8,549 bases of DNA, from assembly GCA_021798235.1 (NCBI GenBank), contig JAJZMO010000065.1:1-8549 (forward strand). Reading direction: 5' to 3'. The DNA is from Acidobacteriota bacterium (lineage in GTDB: Bacteria > Acidobacteriota > Terriglobia > Terriglobales > Acidobacteriaceae). Under the pieces are notes generated by a model, which did not search any database, was not told where the DNA came from, and saw nothing but the letters and a program-made list of their open reading frames with translations. The first letter of the stretch is position 1. Every line of letters starts with the position of its first letter. Positions 1-5,959 of the stretch are shown here, one piece after another. A program made the position numbers and the translations under genes.

Positions 1-536
1 AGATGATGGCGACAACGGCGATTCACTTTGACCGTGGGCATGCGCTGAACGGATTTGGATGGGTGACGGGGATCTGGGAAGTGTCGATTGGGCACGATGA
101 GGATCTGGCGTGGTGGCTGCAGTCGATCAAGGAGAGATGGCCGGATACGCAGGTGATTCCGGAAGGCGAATTTGGCCTGAAGTGGCGGGCGCATTTTCCG
201 AATAACGATGGGCTGAACTACCGGTTTGTGGAGAAGGGGACGGGCGCGCCGGGTTCGGAGAAGGATTTGGAGATTCGGTGGTACATGAATCAGGAGTTCC
301 GGCTGGCGCTGCTGCGGAACTGGTTGAAGGAGAGCCCGTACATGGCGATTGACTTTACGCGGTATGACCTGCCGGCGCATGAGCCGCAGGACTTGCAGCG
401 GGACTGGAACCTTATGAATGTGCTGAACCAGAAGGGGACGCGTCCACAGGACAAGCCGAAGCGGCTGCATGAGCTGCCGCTGGAGGATCAGGGGATGATT
501 TATGCAAGGTATCCGGAGCTGAAGAAGTGGGCGTGA
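1..536 (+). CDS. Conserved protein of unknown function, C-terminal part (5'-truncated by window edge)
   Basis: The reading frame is open from the left edge and ends at a TGA at 534-536. An ATG-ATG pair lies at positions 3-8, but no upstream sequence is visible to show a ribosome binding site, so the true start is probably outside the window and this is the last ~177 residues of a longer protein. The visible part is rich in aromatic residues and tryptophan (GWVTGIWEVS near residues 18-27, WWLQ near 37-40, IRWYMNQEF near 91-99). It has no predicted membrane segment and ends in a charged tail (YPELKKWA). The aromatic, mixed alpha/beta composition resembles large carbohydrate-related proteins such as those with DUF3863/DUF3864 domains, but that is a weak memory-based resemblance and I do not assign a function. 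Codon use matches the neighbours (strong G/C third position), which supports real coding. It is convergent with fabH. Confidence 0.7.
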   Translation, partial: MMATTAIHFDRGHALNGFGWVTGIWEVSIGHDEDLAWWLQSIKERWPDTQVIPEGEFGLKWRAHFPNNDGLNYRFVEKGTGAPGSEKDLEIRWYMNQEFRLALLRNWLKESPYMAIDFTRYDLPAHEPQDLQRDWNLMNVLNQKGTRPQDKPKRLHELPLEDQGMIYARYPELKKWA

Positions 537-571
537 GGGGGACGGAGAACTGCAGGTTCCTCGGGTGCGCC

Positions 572-591
572 TGGCGCGATGGATCGCGCCA
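572..591. repeat. 20-bp perfect inverted repeat between convergent genes (possible bidirectional transcription end)
   Basis: The sequence tggcgcgatggatcgcgcca reads as a 9-bp arm, a gg centre and the exact reverse complement of the arm. As RNA it would form a GC-rich hairpin of at least 8 bp with a UGGA loop on either strand. It lies 36 nt after the stop of the truncated first gene and 47 nt before the end of fabH. No T-run follows it on either strand, so it is not a classical intrinsic terminator. It may act as a shared transcript-end hairpin or be one copy of a dispersed intergenic repeat. The remaining sequence of the 102-bp gap shows nothing else I can name. Confidence 0.55.
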
Positions 592-638
592 AACTTCGGT
601 GGAATGACAATCCTGGATTAAGGAAATGATGAAGGTGT

Positions 639-1655
639 TTAGAACTCCCAGCGGAGGAGGGCAGCGCCAACGGTGAAGCCCGCGCCGACGCTGGCGACGA
701 GGATGAGGTCGTTCTTTTTGAGGCGGCCGTCGTCGCGGGCAGTTTGCATGGCGAGGGGGATGGTTCCGGCGGTGGTATTGCCATAGCGGTCGATGTTGAT
801 GACGACTTTTTCGGGTGGGAGGGCGAGGCGCTCGGCGCAGGACTCGATGATGCGGCGGTTGGCCTGGTGGGGGATGAAGCAACTGAGGTCAGAGCCGGTT
901 AGGCCGTTGCGTTCGAGGACGCGAGTGGTGGCTTCGGCCATTTTGCGGACGGCGAATTTGTAGACGGCCTGGCCGTCCTGATGGACGTAGTGCATTCGTT
1001 TGTCGATGGTTTCGTGGCTGGGCGGATTGAGGCTGCCGCCGCCGGGCATATAGAGGGAGCAGCCGCCGGAGCCGTCGATTTCATGGAGGTAGTCGATCAT
1101 GCCGATTTCGCCGGGTTCAGCGGGCTCGATGAGGACCGCGCCGGCGCCGTCGCCGAAGAGGACGCAGGTGGTGCGGTCGGTGTAATCGAGGATGGAGGAC
1201 ATGGTGTCGGCGCCGATGACGAGGACCCTGGAATGGGCGCCGGACTCGACGAGTTTGCAGCCGACCTGCAGGGCGTAAACGAAGCCGGAACAGGCTGCGG
1301 AGAGGTCGAATCCCCAGGCGCCGGTGGCGCCCAGCTTGTCCTGGACGAGGCAGGCCGTGGCGGGGAAGAGCATGTCCGGGGTGACGGTGGCGACGATGAT
1401 GACCTCGACGTCAGTGGGTGCGATGCCGCGCTTGGCGAGGCAGATGCGGGCGGCTTCGACGGCCATGTCGCTGGTAGCCTGGCCTTTATCGAGGATGTGG
1501 CGCTCGCGGATGCCGACGCGGGAGGTGATCCATTCGTCAGTGGTGTCGACCATTTTCTCGAGGTCGGCGTTGGTGAGGACGCGAGGTGGGACCCAGGTCC
1601 CCAGAGCACTGATTTTTGCCCGACGCGACGAGGGTGGGCGCACTTCGAGAGTCAA
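639..1655 (-). CDS. fabH: Beta-ketoacyl-ACP synthase III (FabH), TTG start
   Basis: Cytoplasmic condensing enzyme that starts type II fatty-acid synthesis by joining an acyl-CoA primer (acetyl-CoA or a branched primer) to malonyl-ACP. The 338-residue protein has normal family length (E. coli FabH is 317) with a slightly longer N-terminus. The full catalytic triad is visible: Cys122 in SAACSGF, His263 in PHQANRRI, Asn293 in YGNTTAGT. The early family motifs DTTDEWI (37-43) and VGIRERH (47-53) and the C-terminal [10 protein letters not shown] (324-333) are also present. The start is a TTG at 1655-1653 because a strong GGAGGAG lies five bases upstream and the next in-frame Met is residue 35, inside the conserved fold. 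The gene stands alone here with no plsX, fabD, fabG or acpP beside it, so it may be a second FabH copy or a detached gene; primer preference cannot be read from the sequence. It is divergent from msrP. Confidence 0.96.
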   Translation of the reverse strand: MTLEVRPPSSRRAKISALGTWVPPRVLTNADLEKMVDTTDEWITSRVGIRERHILDKGQATSDMAVEAARICLAKRGIAPTDVEVIIVATVTPDMLFPATACLVQDKLGATGAWGFDLSAACSGFVYALQVGCKLVESGAHSRVLVIGADTMSSILDYTDRTTCVLFGDGAGAVLIEPAEPGEIGMIDYLHEIDGSGGCSLYMPGGGSLNPPSHETIDKRMHYVHQDGQAVYKFAVRKMAEATTRVLERNGLTGSDLSCFIPHQANRRIIESCAERLALPPEKVVINIDRYGNTTAGTIPLAMQTARDDGRLKKNDLILVASVGAGFTVGAALLRWEF

Positions 1656-1660
1656 AGCTA

Positions 1661-1667
1661 CTCCTCC
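1661..1667 (-). promoter_or_regulatory. Strong ribosome binding site of fabH (decides the TTG start)
   Basis: On the minus strand the sequence is GGAGGAG-TAGCT-TTG. The near-perfect Shine-Dalgarno with 5-nt spacing fixes the unusual TTG at 1655-1653 as the start codon. Confidence 0.8.
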
Positions 1668-1698
1668 GATCAGAAAAAGCAGAAGCTGCTGGTAAAGA

Positions 1699-1725
1699 AG
1701 TATTTTCGCCCAGCAATGCGTTCAA
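1699..1725 (-). promoter_or_regulatory. Candidate sigma70-like promoter for fabH
   Basis: On the minus strand, TTGAAC (1725-1720) and AATACT (1704-1699) resemble -35 and -10 boxes, about 45 bp upstream of the fabH start. The spacer is only 15 bp, shorter than the usual 16-18, so this is a weak candidate. It lies in the 188-bp divergent region between fabH and msrP; I found no convincing promoter for msrP on the plus strand. Confidence 0.25.
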
Positions 1726-1831
1726 GTACAGCCGGTGACATTGGCTGGAGAAGACGGGCGGTTCTTTGGATGGAATCACAAGGTGAATGTAACCAAGCTC
1801 CGTTTTCGGTGTCAGATGAGTAGACTGAAGT

Positions 1832-1837
1832 GAGGAG
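1832..1837 (+). promoter_or_regulatory. Ribosome binding site of msrP (selects the ATG at 1844)
   Basis: GAGGAG directly abuts an ATG at 1838 but sits 6 nt before the in-frame ATG at 1844. The second ATG has correct spacing and gives an N-terminus (MKTRNSRIS...) that lines up with the E. coli MsrP leader, so it is the preferred start. Confidence 0.7.
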
Positions 1838-1843
1838 ATGGTT

Positions 1844-2812
1844 ATGAAGACGAGAAATAGCCGTATTTCGCCGTCTGAGATTACTCCCAGAGAAATTTTC
1901 ATGAACCGCCGTAAGTTCATGGTGGGCGCAGCAGCCGCAGGAGTGGGGCTGGCCGCCGCGGGGAGCGTTCTGGGTGCGTTTGGGCCGGAAAAGAAGGTGA
2001 TGGCCGCAAACACGCTGCAGACGGTGCCGAGCCAGTGGAACGGAAAGGGCTTGCAGGAGACCTCATTCTACGACATCACGCACTACAACAACTTTTACGA
2101 GTTCGGGACGAGCAAGAGCGATCCGTCGAAGTACGCGTGGAAGCTGAAGACGGAGCCGTGGACGGTTGAAGTGGACGGGCTGGTTCACAAGAAGAAGACC
2201 TTCGACATGGATGCGCTGATGAAGCTGAGCCCGCTGGAGGACAGGGTGTACCGGTTCCGGTGCGTGGAAGCATGGGCGATGGTGATTCCGTGGGTGGGGT
2301 ATTCGCTATCGAAGCTGATTGACGCGGTTCAGCCGCTTTCTTCGGCGCGGTATGTGGAGTTTGTGTCGGTGGATCGGCCGAGCCAGGAGCCAGGAATCAT
2401 GAACGTGTCGATTCCATGGCCGTATAGGGAAGGGCTGCGGATGGATGAGGCGATGCATCCGCTGACGCTGCTGACGGTGGGGCTGTACGGGCAAGTGCTG
2501 CCGAATCAGGACGGTGCGCCGGTGCGGATTGTGGTGCCATGGAAGTACGGGTTCAAGTCGCCGAAGTCGATTGTGAAGATTCGGTTTGTGAAGAACCAGC
2601 CGCAGACGACATGGAGCTTGATTGCTCCGAGCGAGTACGGGTTTTATTCCAATGTGAACCCGAATGTGGACCGGGTACAGTGGAGCCAGAAAACGCAGCG
2701 AGTGATTGGGGCGCCAATCTGGAAGCAACTGGAACCGACGCTGATGTTTAACGGCTATGGCGACGAAGTGGCAAGCCTGTACAAAGGCATGAACCTGAGC
2801 CGCTACTACTGA
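1844..2812 (+). CDS. msrP: Protein-methionine-sulfoxide reductase catalytic subunit MsrP (YedY), Tat-exported molybdoenzyme
   Basis: Periplasmic molybdopterin enzyme that reduces methionine sulfoxide in oxidised envelope proteins, drawing electrons from the quinone pool through MsrQ. With the start at 1844 the precursor is 322 residues, the usual family size (E. coli MsrP is 334). A twin-arginine signal is visible: Arg22-Arg23 in NRRKFMVG, then an Ala/Gly-rich hydrophobic stretch to about residue 45. The ~20-residue leader before the RR pair is typical of this family. The cysteine that ligates molybdenum is Cys140 in RFRCVEAW. Other family blocks are HYNNFYEFG (~80-88), [11 protein letters not shown] (~199-209), [14 protein letters not shown] (~225-238), [11 protein letters not shown] (~263-273) and the C-terminal [12 protein letters not shown]. 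It is followed after 31 nt by msrQ on the same strand, the standard operon. It is divergent from fabH. The RBS choice is described separately. Assignment is firm from recognised family motifs. Confidence 0.96.
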   Translation: MKTRNSRISPSEITPREIFMNRRKFMVGAAAAGVGLAAAGSVLGAFGPEKKVMAANTLQTVPSQWNGKGLQETSFYDITHYNNFYEFGTSKSDPSKYAWKLKTEPWTVEVDGLVHKKKTFDMDALMKLSPLEDRVYRFRCVEAWAMVIPWVGYSLSKLIDAVQPLSSARYVEFVSVDRPSQEPGIMNVSIPWPYREGLRMDEAMHPLTLLTVGLYGQVLPNQDGAPVRIVVPWKYGFKSPKSIVKIRFVKNQPQTTWSLIAPSEYGFYSNVNPNVDRVQWSQKTQRVIGAPIWKQLEPTLMFNGYGDEVASLYKGMNLSRYY

Positions 2813-2843
2813 GAACCGGAAACAGGATCGAGAAAAGCCGCTG

Positions 2844-3473
2844 ATGCCGAAATGGGCAATTGCAATCCTGAAGACTGCCGTGCACCTGGCGTGTCTGTTG
2901 CCGGTGGCGTGGCTGGTGTGGGGGGCGTACAAGAACACGCTGGGGCCCGACCCGACGCATACGGTGACCTTCTTTACGGGGCGGGGTACGTTGCGGCTGC
3001 TGGCGATTACGCTGGCGATTTCGCCGATACGGAAGTTATTTCCGAAGCGGCTGGGGTGGCTGATCCGGTTTCGGCGGCTGGTGGGGCTGTACGCGTTCTT
3101 TTACGCATGCCTGCATTTGCTGACGTATGTATGGCTGTATGCGGGCTTCAATGTGCAATACATGGTGGCGGACATCAGCAAGCGGAAGTTCATTACGGCG
3201 GGGCTGACGGCCTGGCTGCTGCTGCTGCCGCTGGCAGTGACGTCGACCTCCTGGTGGATAAGGAAGATGGGCGGCAAACGGTGGAACCGGCTGCACATGC
3301 TGGTGTATGTGGCGGCGATTGCGGGGCTGGTGCATTACTGGTGGGGCGTGAAGCCGGGCGTGTGGCGTCCGCTGGACATAACGCTGATTATTGGCGGGAT
3401 TCTGCTTGCGAGGCCGCTGATTGCGGTGTGGAAGCGGCGGGAAGCTCCGGTGGTGGTGAAGATCGGTGGATAG
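2844..3473 (+). CDS. msrQ: Protein-methionine-sulfoxide reductase heme-binding subunit MsrQ (YedZ)
   Basis: Inner-membrane b-type cytochrome of the ferric-reductase-like family that passes electrons from the respiratory chain to MsrP. The 209-residue protein matches the E. coli protein in length (211). About six hydrophobic segments are visible, near residues 9-27, 47-61, 78-99, 119-135, 150-166 and 177-197. The heme-ligand histidines His91 (ACLHLLTY), His151 (NRLHMLVY) and His164 (GLVHYWWG) fall at the same residue numbers as in the E. coli protein. Other family signatures are FFTGRGTLRLL (~43-53), SPIRKLF (~60-66) and KRWNRLHML (~145-153). The ATG at 2844 has only a weak purine-rich stretch (gagaaaa) upstream, so translation may be partly coupled to msrP 31 nt before it. 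The gene ends tail to tail with the GNAT gene, with only 3 nt between the stop codons. Confidence 0.95.
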   Translation: MPKWAIAILKTAVHLACLLPVAWLVWGAYKNTLGPDPTHTVTFFTGRGTLRLLAITLAISPIRKLFPKRLGWLIRFRRLVGLYAFFYACLHLLTYVWLYAGFNVQYMVADISKRKFITAGLTAWLLLLPLAVTSTSWWIRKMGGKRWNRLHMLVYVAAIAGLVHYWWGVKPGVWRPLDITLIIGGILLARPLIAVWKRREAPVVVKIGG

Positions 3474-3476
3474 CTT

Positions 3477-4004
3477 TCAGCTGTTAGCTTTTTTGGTCGC
3501 TGGAGACTTCCTCAGCGAAGATTCGCGGGCTTTGCCGAGGGGTTTGGTCATGCGGACGAAGTGGCAGGGCATGGTGACAGGACCGATCATTTCCGGTGGG
3601 ATGGGTTCGGCTCCGGAGATGGCATAGCCGAGGCGCTGGTAATAGGCCGGGAGTTCTTCGCGGACATTGACGATGGTGAGATCCATGTGATGGGCGCCGA
3701 GCTCACGGGCGTATTCTTCGGCGGCGACGACGAGGCGGGTGCCGAGGCCGGACTTCTGGCGGGCGGGGTCGACGGAGAGCAGCCCGAGGTAGGCGCGATC
3801 ACCTTTTAATTCGACGAAGACGCAGCCGTCGATGTGGTCTTGCTGTTCGGAGACGAGGAAGCGGCCGCGGTGGAAGTATTCGCGGGTGGCTTCGGGGTTG
3901 AGGCGGTCGTTTTTCTTGAAGAATTTTTCGACGGCGAAGGCTCGATTGATGAGGTCCATGAGGGTGGGGAGATCGGATTCGGTGGCGAAGCGGAGGTCGG
4001 TCAT
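3477..4004 (-). CDS. GNAT-family N-acetyltransferase
   Basis: Predicted cytoplasmic acetyl-CoA-dependent N-acetyltransferase of 175 residues. The N-terminus (LRFATESDLPTLMDLINRAF) is the usual first strand and helix of a GNAT fold. The acetyl-CoA pyrophosphate loop (motif A) is LLSVDPARQKSGLGTRLV, with the Gln83-x-x-Gly86-x-Gly88 signature. Motif B follows as PAYYQRLGYAISG (119-131), with the typical YxxxGY core. The basic tail (last ~20 residues, KARESSLRKSPATKKANS) goes beyond the fold and is probably disordered. The substrate cannot be read from the sequence. The ATG at 4004 has no clear Shine-Dalgarno sequence. It lies downstream of the S41 protease on the same strand but beyond that gene's terminator, so it is probably transcribed from its own promoter or by read-through. 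It has no obvious functional tie to the convergent msrPQ operon. Confidence 0.88.
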   Translation of the reverse strand: MTDLRFATESDLPTLMDLINRAFAVEKFFKKNDRLNPEATREYFHRGRFLVSEQQDHIDGCVFVELKGDRAYLGLLSVDPARQKSGLGTRLVVAAEEYARELGAHHMDLTIVNVREELPAYYQRLGYAISGAEPIPPEMIGPVTMPCHFVRMTKPLGKARESSLRKSPATKKANS

Positions 4005-4057
4005 GGGAGTGTGAACAGCCTGAAATCAGGGTAAAACAACGCGGGGTGGAGTTCCCG

Positions 4058-4088
4058 AAAAGAAAAAGCGCGCCGGCAAGGCGCGCTT
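4058..4088 (-). terminator. Intrinsic (rho-independent) terminator of the S41 protease gene
   Basis: Read on the minus strand there is a perfect 9-bp stem, AAGCGCGCC / GGCGCGCTT (4088-4080 and 4074-4066), with the 5-nt loop TTGCC. It runs straight into a T-rich tract TTTTTCTTTT (4067-4058). It starts 18 nt after the protease stop codon and ends about 53 nt before the GNAT start. On the plus strand no T-tract follows, so it is one-directional. Confidence 0.88.
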
Positions 4089-4106
4089 GGTGATTCTGGA
4101 TGAGAT

Positions 4107-5732
4107 TTAGTGGGAGGCGCTGGGGTTTTCGTTGGCGGCGAGCTTGGCGGCATCGGCCTTGAGGGCACGCTGCTCGAGGGCATCAGCCTGCGGCAGGAGG
4201 CCAAGGGCAGTCTGAATCTCCGGATCCCAGTTGTCGACGACGACCTGTCCGCTGCGGTAGCCGAAGCTGGAAACGAAAATCTGCGACTTGATGGTGGTTT
4301 TGAGCCAAGGGAGGACGCCGTTGATGTTGGCCGGCGTGAACGCAATGTTCTTCGACTTGAGGAAGTTCTGGAAGTCGTTGAGGACGGCGTCGTTGACCTC
4401 GAAGTCGCGCGTGACCTTGTGGTCGACGACGTAGTGCTCGGCGAAGCGCTGGAAGACGTAGTGCGCGAGCAGCAGATTCTGGAAGTCGTTGTACTTGAGG
4501 GGGGTGAGTTCTACGTCGGGCGTGATGCCGCCACCGCCGTAGACGGTGCGGCCGGAGTCAGTGAGGTAGACTTTGCGGTCTTTCTTGTTCTGGTCGCCAT
4601 GGTCGACGTAGTAGTAGTCGTAGAGCGAAACACCTTTGTAATTGCGCTGGATGAGGCGTCCGCTGGGCGTGTAGTAGTGATACGTCGTGAGCGTGAGGCC
4701 GGTGTTGTAGGAGAGCCTGTAGACGGTCTGGACGAGGCCCTTGCCGAAGGTGGTCTGGCCGGCGACGAGAGCGCGGTCGTGATCCTGGAGGGCGCCTGTG
4801 ATGATTTCAGCGGCGGAGGCGGTACCGTGATTGACGAGCACGACGATGGGGAAGTCGGCGCCGTGGTTGCCGTGGGTGGCGCGATAGATTTCTTCAGGGT
4901 AGGCGCGGCCGCGCTGCGAGACGATGATTTGCCCGCGCTTGAGGAGATGGTCGCAAACGCTGACGGCTTCGACGAGGACGCCGCCTGGGTTGTTGCGGAG
5001 GTCGATAATGAGGCCCTTCTGGTGCGGAACGCTCTTGAGGGCGTCAGCGAATTCGCGGCCGGTGGTTTCCTGAATCTGCTTGATGTGAATGTAGGCGATG
5101 CCGGGGCGGATTTCGTAGGCGACGTCGATGCTGGGGTTGGGGATTTCGTCGCGGGTGAGGGCAAAGATGAGCGGCTTGGGCGACCCGATGCGGTCCATGG
5201 TGACATGGACGGTGGTGCCCTTGGCTCCTTTGAGGAGGTTGGCGACGTCAGAGGAGGACATGCCAGCGGTGGATTTGCCGTCGATGGCCATGATGACGTC
5301 ACCGGGATGGATGCCGGCCTTCCACGCGGGTGAACCCTCCATTGGATAAACGACGACGATGCGTGAGGTGCCGTGGATGAACTGGGGCTGGATGAGCATG
5401 CCGACGCCGTAGTAGTGGCCGCCTTCATCCTGCTGCATGGCCGCAAAGGCCTTGGGATCAAAGAAGCTGGAGTGAGGGTCGAGGGTGCGCAGCATGGCCG
5501 GAATGGCGCCGTCGTAGATGATGTTGCTGGGCATCTTTCCGGTGACGGGGTCGGCGTAGTTTTTGGCGACGATCTGATAAACGCTGCTGAACTGCTCGAG
5601 ACTCTTGCGGAAGGCGGACTGATTGTCGGGGGACTGGGCACCGACGCGATGGCTGAGCAGGAGGCCGCCGAGGCCGCAAACGGTGAAGAAAACGACGAGA
5701 GAAAAGACGGTGCGGCGAGCTGCAGATGACAT
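4107..5732 (-). CDS. Carboxy-terminal processing peptidase (S41 family, PDZ domain), membrane-anchored or exported
   Basis: Serine protease with a Ser/Lys dyad that trims or degrades proteins in the envelope after recognising their C-termini. Numbered from the ATG at 5732 it has 541 residues. Residues ~9-27 are a hydrophobic signal or anchor (TVFSLVVFFTVCGLGGLLL). An N-terminal helical region (~40-100, with LRTLDPHSSFFD) follows, then a PDZ domain (~103-185, PAWKAGIHPGDVIMAIDG) and the protease core (~200-410). The catalytic Ser307 sits in NHGTASAAEIITGAL and Lys331 in TTFGKGLVQT; RNNPGG (246-251) is also a family mark. The core ends with the usual GGGITPDVEL. A C-terminal ~130-residue charged helical region (411-541) is longer than in compact CtpA proteins. 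The frame stays open to 5906, but the upstream residues look non-coding and hide the signal sequence; an AAGGA lies about 13 nt before the chosen ATG, a loose fit. Divergent from the PpiC gene. Symbol withheld because CtpA/CtpB/Prc subtypes cannot be separated by eye. Confidence 0.93.
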   Translation of the reverse strand: MSSAARRTVFSLVVFFTVCGLGGLLLSHRVGAQSPDNQSAFRKSLEQFSSVYQIVAKNYADPVTGKMPSNIIYDGAIPAMLRTLDPHSSFFDPKAFAAMQQDEGGHYYGVGMLIQPQFIHGTSRIVVVYPMEGSPAWKAGIHPGDVIMAIDGKSTAGMSSSDVANLLKGAKGTTVHVTMDRIGSPKPLIFALTRDEIPNPSIDVAYEIRPGIAYIHIKQIQETTGREFADALKSVPHQKGLIIDLRNNPGGVLVEAVSVCDHLLKRGQIIVSQRGRAYPEEIYRATHGNHGADFPIVVLVNHGTASAAEIITGALQDHDRALVAGQTTFGKGLVQTVYRLSYNTGLTLTTYHYYTPSGRLIQRNYKGVSLYDYYYVDHGDQNKKDRKVYLTDSGRTVYGGGGITPDVELTPLKYNDFQNLLLAHYVFQRFAEHYVVDHKVTRDFEVNDAVLNDFQNFLKSKNIAFTPANINGVLPWLKTTIKSQIFVSSFGYRSGQVVVDNWDPEIQTALGLLPQADALEQRALKADAAKLAANENPSASH

Positions 5733-5959
5733 TCGGACGCGGAATCCTTGGGGCCCTGAATAGAGCTCTGATGCGTGCAGTATAGCATCCAGGCAGGGAG
5801 GGACGCGCTGCCGGAGCTGCGATGAACAAGGGGCGGAACGGTTCATTGGCTTTCGTGGGACGAGGCGTTTACTATCTGGAGAAGCGCTGCCTGACAACTT
5901 CAGCACGGAATTGTGCCGCGGAGTGGAGCGGGCGTGCTCCTATTGGGATTGTGATTGTG
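5733..5959. promoter_or_regulatory. Divergent control region between protease and isomerase genes
   Basis: About 227 bp separate the two preferred start codons. On the plus strand TTGGCT (5846-5851) and TACTAT (5870-5875), 18 bp apart, form a reasonable sigma70-like candidate for the isomerase, with a leader of roughly 80 nt. On the minus strand TATACT (5784-5779) is a good -10 box about 47 bp upstream of the protease ATG, but the -35 position (CGCGTC) is poor. Both strands stay open as reading frames through much of this region, which could mislead gene callers into extended N-termini. No operator repeat is obvious. Confidence 0.35.

Noticed and set aside
981..1823. Plus-strand open frame (280 codons) opposite fabH
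   Set aside because: Low-complexity Gly/Ala/Asp composition from GC-rich antisense reading; fabH on the other strand is complete and unambiguous.
1821..1826. TAGACT as a -10 box for msrP
   Set aside because: No -35-like sequence lies 16-18 bp upstream, and it overlaps the ribosome binding site region too closely to be a credible promoter.
2852..3487. Plus-strand frame of 211 codons overlapping msrQ
   Set aside because: Shifted frame of msrQ; Gly/Ala/Asp/Val-rich with no motif, whereas msrQ has all heme histidines.
4110..5333. Long plus-strand open frame (407 codons) opposite the S41 protease
   Set aside because: The product is Val/Gly/Asp/Glu-rich with no recognisable motif, and it mirrors the codon bias of the real minus-strand gene, which carries complete catalytic motifs.
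4511..5788. Second minus-strand frame (425 codons) overlapping the protease
   Set aside because: Ser/Pro/Ala/Thr-rich translation in a shifted frame of the protease gene, with no domain.
5733..5906. 58-codon N-terminal extension of the protease frame
   Set aside because: It would place the signal/anchor segment at residue ~67 and contains no family-like sequence; the internal ATG at 5732 gives a normal exported N-terminus.
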